DNA of 19,268 bases from an uncultured Bacteroidales bacterium (GCA_946545765.1 CAMNNS010000012.1:1-19268); one strand, 5' to 3'. Shown: positions 6,733-14,690, counted from the first letter of the stretch. The notes: generated by a model from the letters alone, not told the origin. A program made the numbers and translations.

Positions 6733-8574
6733 TTATTTTACTTCTATTTGTTGCAGAGAATTATCTTTGATTATTAAATCTATTTTTAAGTGCTCTTTTT
6801 TATCTTGAATCTCTGCCATTATTTTTTCTAACTCTGTATGGTTGCCACTTTTAAGAGCATTAGCAATCGCTTTTTTGTAATACTCCGCAGATAAATCATA
6901 CTCCTTTAGCGAATAAAGACATTTGGCGTATCGGCTTAATATAGAAGCCTCTAAATCTGTCCCGTATGCAATAGCTTGTTGAAAATATTTTTTTGCCTCT
7001 TGATACTCACCTTTTAAATATAAAATCCAAGCATAAGTATCTAAATATATAGAGTTACTACTCTCTTTTGTTATGGCTATTTTGCTCATTTGTTGAGCTT
7101 TGTCTAAATCTTTCTTTTTGCTCTCTGTTGCAAGATACCACGCATAATTGTTGAGAACAGGGGGATATTCGGGATCTAATTTAAGGGCTTTATTATAATA
7201 TTTATAGCACTCTTTTAGCTTGTTTTTAATATGGTATAAATCTCCTAAGTTTCCATAAATGTTTAATAACCTATCATTTTGGTGCTCTTTTTTAGCTATT
7301 TTTTCAACCGTTAAAAGGGTCTCTATAGCATCATCGTGCCTATTTAAATTAATATCAGCGATAGATTTTAATTCATAAATATCATATTTGATCTTGGAAT
7401 TGTGCGAGATTTTTCTTTCTAAATCTTGACAAAAGTTCAATAACCTTTCCCACTCTTGGAAAGAGTATAAGAAAGAGAGATAATTGAAATTTATAGTGTC
7501 GTTATCGGGATAAAAACTAATACATCTTAATAGTATGCTATCAGCCACCTCTTTCTGGGCTATTTGTGCATTAAACTGTGCAGCAGTGAGAGCAATAGCG
7601 GTATCTTTAGGATTTAAATCAGAAAACTCTTTTAAGGTTTGTCCCATCTCTTTAGAGTATTCCTGAAAAAATTTAGGAGAGTTAAGAATGTGTTTAATAT
7701 ACTGCAATTTAGAGTCTGGAGGTTCTTCTAATGAAAGATACTTTTTGAAATATATAAAAAACTCATCTAATCTGTTATTTGTTCTGCAGATTTCCATCTT
7801 TCCAATAATTGCAGCGGGGTAATCCTCCCCTTGTGCAAGGGCTTTGTCATAGTATATCTCTGACAAAGAATCTTTTGCGATTCTTGCATAAGCATCTGCA
7901 ATTCTGATTTGATAAATTGGGGTAGGCTCTCTCTCTTCTGCCTGCTTTAATAAATCTATAGCTTTATCTATTTGAGACCTCACCATATAGATATTAAACT
8001 TTGTTAGATAACTATATCGGTTAGGGCCTAAATTCTGTTCCATCTTTTCTGCCAAACTAAATGCCTCGTCTAACTTTGTGGAATTAAGATATATGTCAAG
8101 CAATGTTAGGTACCCTTCTTCTTTTTTAGGAAAATTTTCAATTAGTTCATTTAAAAGTTCTTCTGCCTCTTTAACTTTCCCAATATTAAGTAGAGAGTTC
8201 GCATAGGCACTACCATAATAAAAGTTTTTCTTATCTAAATTGTATGCAACAGAGAAATACTCGTTACTTTTCTCAAGATTACCCTCTATAGAAGCTATAC
8301 GCCCTAATAACATATAGGCAGCATCGTTATTTGGTTCTAAAGCAATAACATTAAGAGCTTCGGCTTTAGCTTGCTTTAACAGAGATATATTGTTTGTTGC
8401 CCCGGCTATATTAAAATTAGTTTGTGCTTTTATCAAAAGGGCAGTAGGGTTTAGTGTCGTATCGCGATAAGTGGGTTTACCCTCTATATCTTTATTATTA
8501 GCAGATAAGGTTGAGATAGAGCACCCAATAATTATAATTAGGGTGTAGATTGTATTTAAAAGTTTATGTTTCAT
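6733..8574 (-). CDS. Exported TPR protein, probable lipoprotein
   Basis: This 613-residue protein begins with a signal sequence ending IIGC at 15-18, a plausible lipobox with Cys18 as the lipidated residue; cleavage after LSA by signal peptidase I is the alternative. The rest is almost all helical tetratricopeptide repeats, clearest around 60-150 and 435-570, where the repeat glycine/alanine and proline spacing (ALKLDPEYPPVL, YLDTYAWILYLKGEYQEAKKYF) is plain. It is probably a periplasm-facing protein-interaction scaffold; no enzymatic motif is seen. It is the first gene of a unit with envC, 5 bases apart, which suggests an envelope or cell-wall role. In many Bacteroidota a TPR gene precedes an M23/EnvC gene with a DUF4292 lipoprotein gene between them; no such gene is present here. 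It is divergent from the sigma factor gene. Confidence 0.85.
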   Translation of the reverse strand: MKHKLLNTIYTLIIIIGCSISTLSANNKDIEGKPTYRDTTLNPTALLIKAQTNFNIAGATNNISLLKQAKAEALNVIALEPNNDAAYMLLGRIASIEGNLEKSNEYFSVAYNLDKKNFYYGSAYANSLLNIGKVKEAEELLNELIENFPKKEEGYLTLLDIYLNSTKLDEAFSLAEKMEQNLGPNRYSYLTKFNIYMVRSQIDKAIDLLKQAEEREPTPIYQIRIADAYARIAKDSLSEIYYDKALAQGEDYPAAIIGKMEICRTNNRLDEFFIYFKKYLSLEEPPDSKLQYIKHILNSPKFFQEYSKEMGQTLKEFSDLNPKDTAIALTAAQFNAQIAQKEVADSILLRCISFYPDNDTINFNYLSFLYSFQEWERLLNFCQDLERKISHNSKIKYDIYELKSIADINLNRHDDAIETLLTVEKIAKKEHQNDRLLNIYGNLGDLYHIKNKLKECYKYYNKALKLDPEYPPVLNNYAWYLATESKKKDLDKAQQMSKIAITKESSNSIYLDTYAWILYLKGEYQEAKKYFQQAIAYGTDLEASILSRYAKCLYSLKEYDLSAEYYKKAIANALKSGNHTELEKIMAEIQDKKEHLKIDLIIKDNSLQQIEVK

Positions 8575-8584
8575 ATCAACAATA

Positions 8585-8592
8585 CAAAAATA
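8585..8592 (-). promoter_or_regulatory. Possible -7 promoter box for TPR-envC unit
   Basis: The minus strand reads TATTTTTG, an exact TAnnTTTG match. It lies only about 11 bases before the TPR start codon, which would leave a very short leader, so confidence is low. Confidence 0.3.
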
Positions 8593-8619
8593 ACAAATTC
8601 TATGCTATTTGTTTTTTTT

Positions 8620-8627
8620 TAAATTTG
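8620..8627 (+). promoter_or_regulatory. Possible -7 promoter box for sigma factor gene
   Basis: TAAATTTG matches TAnnTTTG and would leave a leader of about 45 bases before the sigma ATG at 8679. A TTTG at 8608-8611 is too close to be the -33 element. This would be a housekeeping-type promoter; an autoregulated ECF promoter may exist as well but its consensus is not known to me. Confidence 0.35.
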
Positions 8628-8629
8628 TA

Positions 8630-8653
8630 TTGCAAAAATTTTTGAGTTTGCAA
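8630..8653. repeat. AT-rich dyad with two TTGCAA copies ahead of sigma gene
   Basis: A perfect 12-base palindrome, CAAAAATTTTTG (8633-8644), is overlapped by one TTGCAA (8630-8635) and followed by a second (8648-8653), 18 bases apart start to start. It lies just after the candidate -7 box, where an operator or autoregulatory site could sit. In DNA this AT-rich a chance origin is possible. Confidence 0.3.
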
Positions 8654-8678
8654 CTTTTTATTGTTTTAATGCATCTAT

Positions 8679-9227
8679 ATGTCAGAGACCAACCAAACAT
8701 ATAGCCAACTTGTAGAGAGATGCAAGAGGGGAGAAAGAAAAGCACAAAGGGAGATTTATGAGATTTTATCTCAGAAAATGTTCCCGATTTGTTGTCGCTA
8801 TATGGGTGATAGAGAGGTAGCTAAAGATGTCCTCCACGATGGTTTTATTACTTTATTTACAAAGTTGAATAATTACAGAGGGGAGGGTTCTTTTGAAGGT
8901 TGGGCAAGGAGAATTTTTGTTACAACTGCCCTGATGCAACTTAGAAAAAATGATATTTTAAGAGAAGCGGCACAGGTAGAAGAGTTGTCTCCTATTAAAG
9001 ATGAAGAGTTGTTGGTAAATAGTAGTGAAACTAATAAGTTAGATGCAGAGAGGTTGATGGAGTTGATTTCATCTATGCCAGTTGGATTTAGAGTTGTGTT
9101 TAACCTTTATGTTATTGAAGGTTTTTCACATAAAGAGATAAGTGAAATGTTAGGAATTACCGATAGTGGAAGTAGATCGCAGTTAAGTAGGGCAAAAGAT
9201 TGGTTACAAGAGAGGATTAAGTTTTGA
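8679..9227 (+). CDS. ECF-type RNA polymerase sigma factor
   Basis: This 182-residue protein has only sigma regions 2 and 4, as in extracytoplasmic-function sigma factors. Region 2 spans about 10-90, with the core-binding and -10-melting helices (CCRYMGDREVAKDVLHDGF, then the aromatic-rich GSFEGWARRIF at 70-80). Region 4 spans about 120-180, with a helix-turn-helix HKEISEMLGI at 151-160 followed by SRSQLSRAKDWLQ. It is expected to direct RNA polymerase to a small regulon when released from its anti-sigma partner. The downstream gene starts inside its stop codon (TTGA overlap), and that product looks like a dual membrane-spanning anti-sigma factor, so the two are almost certainly a regulatory pair. 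The signal and regulon cannot be read from this sequence. Confidence 0.95.
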   Translation: MSETNQTYSQLVERCKRGERKAQREIYEILSQKMFPICCRYMGDREVAKDVLHDGFITLFTKLNNYRGEGSFEGWARRIFVTTALMQLRKNDILREAAQVEELSPIKDEELLVNSSETNKLDAERLMELISSMPVGFRVVFNLYVIEGFSHKEISEMLGITDSGSRSQLSRAKDWLQERIKF

Positions 9228-10453
9228 AAAATTTAAAAGAAATATTAGAGAGAGATTTTAAAGGGTCTAAGTATAATTTGAGTGCAGACGAACAGGCTCA
9301 GATTTGGGACTCTTTAGAGAGGAGGCTACCAGTAAGAACAGGTATAGCCACTAAGAGACTTTATTGGAGTTTTGCTGCTGTTGCAGCGATAATTTTAGGT
9401 GTTTTTATCCTAAGGCAAAATGTTCTCACCCCACTACAACCTAAAAAACCTATGATGGCAACAACAAGTGGGGTTGAGACTTTTGTTGAGAGTAGGGGAG
9501 AAAAAGAGAGTGTAGAGGGAGAGGAATTTATCGAGATAATTGAGGAAAAAGAGTATATAGAGAAAACAATAAAACAAAGATACATAGCTCAAATTTATAA
9601 TGCAGAGGAGGTAAGCGTAGAGGTAGAAGAGGGGGAAAAAGAGGCGATAACTATTGTTGAACCAGATATTAAAGAGTCTGAAATACAGAGTAGTAAAGAT
9701 GACAAAAAAGAGCCCGAAAATATTGATAGCTCAATAAATAAAGAATCTGAAAAGGGCAAGAAATCAACCTCTAAAAAGTTATATTCTTTAGATATAGATG
9801 AGAATGGCGGTGGTTTTTCTTTGAGCGCTTCATCTAATTTTTCTAAAAGGGGTAAACTTAATGTTTCAAGTAACAACTTTATAAAGTCTGTTGCCTCTAA
9901 AGTTGGTTTTTCTTCTAATTCTCACTCACTTGAAATTGAGCAAATTTCGGAAACAACCTACTCAATTCCACTCAATTTTACCCTTCAATTATCTTATTCT
10001 ATAACAAGTAAGTGGGGCGTTTCAACAGGTTTGAGTTATACCTATCTACATAGTAAATATAATGGGTTGATAGATAAGAGGCCATACAAAATAAAGCAAG
10101 GTTTACATTACATTGGTATCCCCGTAAATGTTTACTATACTCCATTTAATTTTAATAAGTTTAATATCTATTTCACTGCAGGTGGAATGGTAGAGAAAGG
10201 GGTAAGGGCTATCTATCAAATGTACACTTATGATGGTTCTCGTCAAACTGCAAATACAAAAATTGACGGGGTACAATTCTCTACAAATTTAGGGGCGGGT
10301 TTAGAGTATAGACTTGGTGGTAGCAACAAAGTTGGTATATATATAGAACCTAATGTTGTATATTTCTTTGATTCAGAAGTTCCTGCAAGTATTCGTACAA
10401 GTCAGCCTTTACAAATAGAAGGACAGATAGGAATTAGAATCCATTTAGATTAA
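9224..10453 (+). CDS. Dual membrane-spanning anti-sigma factor (Dma-like): inner-membrane helix plus outer-membrane beta-barrel
   Basis: This 409-residue protein starts at TTG (9224-9226), which shares TTGA with the sigma stop codon; MKNLKEILERDF is a fitting anti-sigma start. Residues 1-44 are hydrophilic, resembling the short cytosolic domains of Bacteroidota anti-sigma factors (LSADEQAQIWDSLERRL). Residues 46-63 form one membrane helix with positive charges before it. Residues 64-245 are a Glu/Lys/Ser-rich, low-complexity linker. Residues 245-409 show alternating hydrophobic/polar strands, aromatic girdles and Gly turns, as in PF13568-type outer-membrane barrels, and end in a strand GQIGIRIHLD. 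One chain would therefore span both membranes, the layout described for Dma proteins of Bacteroides thetaiotaomicron that control outer-membrane vesiculation. There is no cleavable signal peptide. Sequestration of the upstream sigma factor is inferred from architecture and gene coupling. Confidence 0.88.
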   Translation: MKNLKEILERDFKGSKYNLSADEQAQIWDSLERRLPVRTGIATKRLYWSFAAVAAIILGVFILRQNVLTPLQPKKPMMATTSGVETFVESRGEKESVEGEEFIEIIEEKEYIEKTIKQRYIAQIYNAEEVSVEVEEGEKEAITIVEPDIKESEIQSSKDDKKEPENIDSSINKESEKGKKSTSKKLYSLDIDENGGGFSLSASSNFSKRGKLNVSSNNFIKSVASKVGFSSNSHSLEIEQISETTYSIPLNFTLQLSYSITSKWGVSTGLSYTYLHSKYNGLIDKRPYKIKQGLHYIGIPVNVYYTPFNFNKFNIYFTAGGMVEKGVRAIYQMYTYDGSRQTANTKIDGVQFSTNLGAGLEYRLGGSNKVGIYIEPNVVYFFDSEVPASIRTSQPLQIEGQIGIRIHLD

Positions 10454-10478
10454 AAAGATTATCGTTTAATTAGTTATC

Positions 10479-11231
10479 CTAACCTCTTTTTTTTAATTGT
10501 CTTGCAAGGTTATTTGCAAAAACAAAGTCATTTAAAGGTTGGCACTCTGAATCCATGATTTCTTTATTATTCCCTTGCCAAATCAATTCTCCTTTGTGGA
10601 TAAATCCGATATGTTCCCCTATCTCCATCACCGAATTCATATCGTGAGTGTTTATAACAGTAGTGATATTATATTCTTGTGTAATCTCTTTAATAAGGTG
10701 GTCTATCACAATAGAAGTTGTAGGATCTAAACCCGAATTTGGTTCATCACAGAAAAGATATTTTGGGTTTAAAGCAATTGCCCTTGCAATACCAACCCTC
10801 TTTTGCATACCACCACTTATTTGGCTCGGATATAGTTTGTTAGCGTTCTCTAAATTAACCCTTTTTAGACAAAAATTTGCCCTCTCTAATTTCTCCTCCA
10901 AAGACCAATCTGTAAAAAAATTCATAGGAAAAATTATGTTTTCTTCAACAGTAGCAAAATCAAAAAGTGCACTCTGTTGGAACAACATACCCATCTCTTT
11001 TCTAAAGATTTTCTTTTGAGAAAGGGGCATTCGGGTAAAATTATTATTGTCGTACCAAATATCTCCCTTTTCGGGTTCATATAAACCAACAAGATTTTTT
11101 AGAAGCACCGTTTTACCACTGCCACTTGCCCCAATAATAAGAGAGCATTCACCCGGTTTAAACTCTATGTTTATATTATTCAGGACATTACGCCCATCAA
11201 ATTCTTTATATAAATTCTGAACTTTTATCAT
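10479..11231 (-). CDS. mlaF: Mla-type phospholipid ABC transporter ATP-binding protein
   Basis: This 250-residue ABC ATPase has Walker A GASGSGKT at 34-41, a Q-loop at 85-86 (FQQSALF), signature ISGGMQKR at 138-145, Walker B YLFCDEP at 158-164 and an H-loop His at 196. The SGGMQKRVGIARA wording and the FDFATVEENI segment are typical of the MlaF/Ttg2A branch rather than of solute importers. With the MlaE permease it would power phospholipid movement between inner and outer membranes, keeping lipid asymmetry. It follows mlaE by 5 bases. It converges on the anti-sigma gene with 25 bases between stop codons. No MCE-domain MlaD gene follows, so the substrate-carrying subunit must be encoded elsewhere. 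Confidence 0.92.
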   Translation of the reverse strand: MIKVQNLYKEFDGRNVLNNINIEFKPGECSLIIGASGSGKTVLLKNLVGLYEPEKGDIWYDNNNFTRMPLSQKKIFRKEMGMLFQQSALFDFATVEENIIFPMNFFTDWSLEEKLERANFCLKRVNLENANKLYPSQISGGMQKRVGIARAIALNPKYLFCDEPNSGLDPTTSIVIDHLIKEITQEYNITTVINTHDMNSVMEIGEHIGFIHKGELIWQGNNKEIMDSECQPLNDFVFANNLARQLKKRG

Positions 11232-11236
11232 TTTAG

Positions 11237-11977
11237 TTATAACAGAAGTTTAGTTAAGATGAGGTCAAAGATTAGTATAAGTGTGCTACTTATAACAATA
11301 GCTTGGGTGCTAAACTTACCAACACCAAGTGAACCACCTTTTGCATTATATCCAAAATATGATGAAATAGAGGCAATTATAAAACAGAAAACCCCCATTT
11401 TAAACATACTATAAAATATGTAATATGCTTTAAAAGCAAATCTTAGACCTTCAACATATTGAGCAAGTGTAATTATTCCTGTTACCGATATAATAAGCCC
11501 TCCCCCAATTAGTCCTATAAAGAAACTCATAAGCATAAGAAATGGCCCGAAAAAAGTTGCTACACATATTTTTGGAAGGATCAAGAAATTGGCAGAATTA
11601 ACACCCATAATTTCCATAGCATCTATTTGTTCTGTTATTCTCATACTTCCTATCTCCGATGAGATATTTGAACCAATCTTTCCGGCTAACATCAGAGCTA
11701 TCATTGTAGAGCAGAACTCCAAAACAAGACTCTCTCTTGCCATTACACCTACATATAATTTTGGTATAAATGGGCTTTCTAAATTGCTTGCTGTTTGTAT
11801 TACGATAACCGCTCCAACAGATAAAGAGATTATACTAACAATAACTAACGAGTCTATTACCAATTTATTAGATTCTGTCCAAAATTGTTTCCAAAAAATT
11901 GACCACTTTTCGGGCTTGCGAAAAACCCTGAGCATCAATAAGAAATAATCTCCAGCTATATCAAATAACTTTTTCAT
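11237..11977 (-). CDS. mlaE: Mla-type phospholipid ABC transporter permease
   Basis: This 246-residue integral membrane protein has about five or six hydrophobic segments (near 41-60, 85-100, 130-165, 188-205 and 226-243). The family signature EIGSMRITEQIDAMEIMG lies at 108-125, matching the coupling region of MlaE/YrbE permeases that contacts the ATPase. The N-terminal amphipathic stretch before the first helix (FRKPEKWSIFWKQFW) is also family-like. It forms the inner-membrane pore of an MCE-type lipid transporter and is the first gene of the mlaE-mlaF pair. It is divergent from the Kdo transferase gene, 84 bases away. I found no exact TAnnTTTG box on its strand in that gap. Confidence 0.92.
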   Translation of the reverse strand: MKKLFDIAGDYFLLMLRVFRKPEKWSIFWKQFWTESNKLVIDSLVIVSIISLSVGAVIVIQTASNLESPFIPKLYVGVMARESLVLEFCSTMIALMLAGKIGSNISSEIGSMRITEQIDAMEIMGVNSANFLILPKICVATFFGPFLMLMSFFIGLIGGGLIISVTGIITLAQYVEGLRFAFKAYYIFYSMFKMGVFCFIIASISSYFGYNAKGGSLGVGKFSTQAIVISSTLILIFDLILTKLLL

Positions 11978-12013
11978 ACGGCACGCAAGTTACTCATTTT
12001 AAAATTTAATCAC

Positions 12014-12021
12014 TAATTTTG
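12014..12021 (+). promoter_or_regulatory. Possible -7 promoter box for waaA-namZ unit
   Basis: TAATTTTG matches TAnnTTTG 40 bases before the TTG start of the Kdo transferase gene. No TTTG -33 element stands out upstream. Confidence 0.4.
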
Positions 12022-12061
12022 AGAAATTAAACACAGATACTAATATTTAAAAGCGACAATT

Positions 12062-13354
12062 TTGAGACTATTTTATAATATATTTATCTATATAGCTCCA
12101 ATCTTTATTTGGATAGCTTCTTTATTTAGCAAGAAACTTAAATTGTTTTATCAAGGGCGTAAAGGGCTTATAAAGAGGATTGAGAAAGAGATGGCAAAAC
12201 ATTATGCCAATGCGGGTGATGGTTTAAAAGAGATTATTTGGTTTCACTGCTCTTCTGTAGGAGAATTTGAACAAGCCCGACCTATAATAGAATGGTATCG
12301 GGAGAATAGCCAAAAGAAAATACTCTTAACTTTTTTCTCCCCAAGTGGTTACGAGTTAAGGAAGTCCTATCAAGGGGCAGATTGGGTATATTATCTCCCT
12401 TTAGATACAGTCTTTAATGCTAAAAGATTTATGAAAGCGGTTAAACCAAAGGTAGTTATTTTTACAAAATATGACCTTTGGAGCAATTATATAACCCAAG
12501 CAAATAAGAGTGGTGCACAACTTTATTTAATATCGGCAATCTTTCGCCCTTATCAATCATTTTTTAAGTGGTGGGGAGGCTTTTTCAGAGCTATGTTAAG
12601 GAGGTTCAACGCTATTTTTGTTCAAGATATGGAGTCTGTAAAAAATCTTTCATCTATCGGGATAAAGAATAGAGTATTTATTAGCGGAGATACAAGATTT
12701 GACAGGGTAAAAAAGATAGCAGATTTGAGTAAAGATTTTCCTGTTGTCGATCTGTTTTTAAAAGATTCTTTTGCTATTGTGGCGGGCAGTACATGGAGGC
12801 CTGATGATGAAATAATTGCTGAGGTAGCAAAACATTTTTCAAAAATTAGAATTGTAGTTGCACCCCATGAGATAGATGAAGATAGAATAAATGAAGTTGC
12901 TCAAATATATGATTCTTACGGAGTTGTAAGGTACTCTGATATAGAAAATAGTGTAGAGATTGAGAAGTTGAGTGAGGCTCCTAAAGATATATTTGAGGGG
13001 AAAAAAGTTATGATAATAGATTGTTTAGGGATATTATCTTCTCTTTACAAATATGCCACCTTTTCATATATTGGTGGAGGATTTGGTGTAGGGATTCACA
13101 ATGTTTTAGAGACAGCTGTATATGGCTCACCGATAGCATTCGGACCTAATTATAAGAAATTTAGAGAGGCTGTTCAATTAGTGGAGAGGGGTGGTGCAAT
13201 ATCTATAAACAATTCGTCAGATTTGTATCAAATTTTAGATAAATGTCTAAAGAATAGTTCGATTTGTACCGATAAATCGCTTATCTGCAAACAGTATGTA
13301 AAAGAAAACTTAGGAGCGACAGACAAAATTATTGATATTATAAAAGAGAATTAA
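12062..13354 (+). CDS. waaA: 3-deoxy-D-manno-octulosonic acid (Kdo) transferase
   Basis: This 430-residue GT-B glycosyltransferase adds Kdo from CMP-Kdo to the lipid A precursor on the cytosolic face of the inner membrane. A hydrophobic N-terminal anchor (about 5-22) is followed by the family's QGRKG at 31-35. SSVGEFEQ at 64-71 carries the catalytic glutamate E68, and FSPSGYELRK is a conserved N-domain strand. The C-domain has GSTWRPDDE, APHEIDEDRI and the CMP-binding GGGFGVGIHNVLETAVYG segment. The start is TTG at 12062-12064: the resulting MRLFYNIFIYI matches the known Bacteroidota N-terminus, and the next ATG would remove the anchor and QGRKG. How many Kdo units it adds cannot be judged. 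It probably forms a transcript with the gene 22 bases downstream. Confidence 0.94.
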   Translation: MRLFYNIFIYIAPIFIWIASLFSKKLKLFYQGRKGLIKRIEKEMAKHYANAGDGLKEIIWFHCSSVGEFEQARPIIEWYRENSQKKILLTFFSPSGYELRKSYQGADWVYYLPLDTVFNAKRFMKAVKPKVVIFTKYDLWSNYITQANKSGAQLYLISAIFRPYQSFFKWWGGFFRAMLRRFNAIFVQDMESVKNLSSIGIKNRVFISGDTRFDRVKKIADLSKDFPVVDLFLKDSFAIVAGSTWRPDDEIIAEVAKHFSKIRIVVAPHEIDEDRINEVAQIYDSYGVVRYSDIENSVEIEKLSEAPKDIFEGKKVMIIDCLGILSSLYKYATFSYIGGGFGVGIHNVLETAVYGSPIAFGPNYKKFREAVQLVERGGAISINNSSDLYQILDKCLKNSSICTDKSLICKQYVKENLGATDKIIDIIKEN

Positions 13355-13376
13355 GTAGCCTAATTAACATATAGAT

Positions 13377-14690
13377 ATGAAAAATTACCCTAAAATTCAA
13401 TTTAGTATTATTTGTCTTTTATTCTTTATTGCAGTACCCGATTTTTTATACTCTCAAAATGTTTGGAAATACGATTTAGATATATTGCCCGGTGCTTCAA
13501 ATATTTCTGAATATCTGCCGATTATAAAAGATAAAAAGGTTTGTATTTTATCTAATCAAACAGGGATAATACCTGCCATAGATTTGTCTGATAAAAAGAA
13601 TTGTAAATGGTATAAAAAGGGTGAGAGATCTAATGGTATCGATAATTGTGAAATGTTATTTCCTTATACCCACATTGTTGATACACTAAAATCTTTAGGT
13701 GTAAATATAACTTGTATAATGTCTCCAGAACATGGCTTTAGAGGAAATGCCGATGCGGGAGAAAAAGTAACAAGTAGTATAGATGAGAAAACAGGTATCG
13801 AGATAAGATCTTTATATGGTACTAATATACCCGATGAGCAACTGATGCAAGGTTTTGATATTCTTGTTTTTGACCTGCAAGATGTTGGAGTAAGGTTTTA
13901 TACCTATTATGTGACAATGGTAAAGATGATGGCTAAATGTGCAAAATTTGGTAAGCCAATGATTGTTTTAGATAGGCCAAATCCAATAGGGTTTTATGTT
14001 GATGGACCAATATTAGAACTAAAATATAAGAGTGGTGTAGGGGGGTTGCCAATACCAATTGCTTATGGTATGACTATTGGCGAGCTTGCTTTTATGGCAA
14101 ATGAGAAAGGTTGGTTAGAGTGGGGTAAAGATAGCACAGAAAAAGAACCATTAAAATGCGATTTGACTGTTGTTAAATGTATCAATTATACCCATTCAAA
14201 ACATTACAGATTACCTATAAAACCTTCTCCCAATTTACCTAATATGAGAAGTATATATCTCTATCCTTCTACCTGTTATTTTGAGGGTACAGATGTAAGT
14301 TTAGGAAGAGGGACATCTTATCCTTTCCAAGTTTATGGTTCTCCTAAAATGAAAGGGTATAAATTTTCGTTTGTTCCAAAGAGTGTGGCTGGGGCAAAAA
14401 ATCCCCCTTTATTAGGGGAGAAGTGTTATGGAGTAGATTTGCGTAAACGACCAAGTATTAGCCAAATAAATAGTGAGCAGATAACATTAAAATATATTAT
14501 AGATGCCTATAATGGTTGTGGAAAAGAGGGAGACAAATTCTTTAAAAGAATGTTTGAACTTGAGATAGGGCAGAGCTGGGTAAGAGAAGCGATAAAAAAT
14601 GGCAACTCTGCTCAAGAGATAAAAAATCGTTGGGCTGTAGATGTTGAACAATTTAAGAGAGATAGAGAAAGATACTTGCTATATGATTAG
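13377..14690 (+). CDS. namZ: Exported exo-beta-N-acetylmuramidase NamZ-like (DUF1343, GH171)
   Basis: This 437-residue secreted protein has a signal peptide (about 1-27, ending in YSQ) and one DUF1343 domain. The family is now known as GH171; characterised NamZ enzymes remove MurNAc from the non-reducing ends of peptidoglycan fragments. Visible landmarks are the Rossmann-like start KVCILSNQTG at 54-63, SPEHGFRG at 116-123 with the probable catalytic Glu118, DLQDVGVRFYTY at 166-177, DRPNP at 199-203, FEGTDVSLGRGTSYPF and NPPLLGEKCYGVDL. Compared with typical members there is an insert of about 30 residues between NQTG and HIVDTL (about 65-98) with two extra cysteines, C76 and C91. It shares the plus unit with waaA and converges on the phosphoesterase gene with a 4-base overlap. 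Cell-wall recycling in the periplasm is the likely role. Confidence 0.9.
   Translation: MKNYPKIQFSIICLLFFIAVPDFLYSQNVWKYDLDILPGASNISEYLPIIKDKKVCILSNQTGIIPAIDLSDKKNCKWYKKGERSNGIDNCEMLFPYTHIVDTLKSLGVNITCIMSPEHGFRGNADAGEKVTSSIDEKTGIEIRSLYGTNIPDEQLMQGFDILVFDLQDVGVRFYTYYVTMVKMMAKCAKFGKPMIVLDRPNPIGFYVDGPILELKYKSGVGGLPIPIAYGMTIGELAFMANEKGWLEWGKDSTEKEPLKCDLTVVKCINYTHSKHYRLPIKPSPNLPNMRSIYLYPSTCYFEGTDVSLGRGTSYPFQVYGSPKMKGYKFSFVPKSVAGAKNPPLLGEKCYGVDLRKRPSISQINSEQITLKYIIDAYNGCGKEGDKFFKRMFELEIGQSWVREAIKNGNSAQEIKNRWAVDVEQFKRDRERYLLYD

Noticed and set aside
9361..9876. Minus-strand open frames opposite the anti-sigma linker
   Set aside because: The Ser/Leu-rich product simply mirrors the Glu/Lys-rich linker codons; there is no start context or family resemblance.
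10466..10495. Possible terminator in the gap between the anti-sigma gene and mlaF (TTAG...CTAA then a T run)
   Set aside because: The stem is only 4 bp of A/T-rich sequence and the T run encodes the Lys-Lys-Arg end of MlaF, so it is not supportable.
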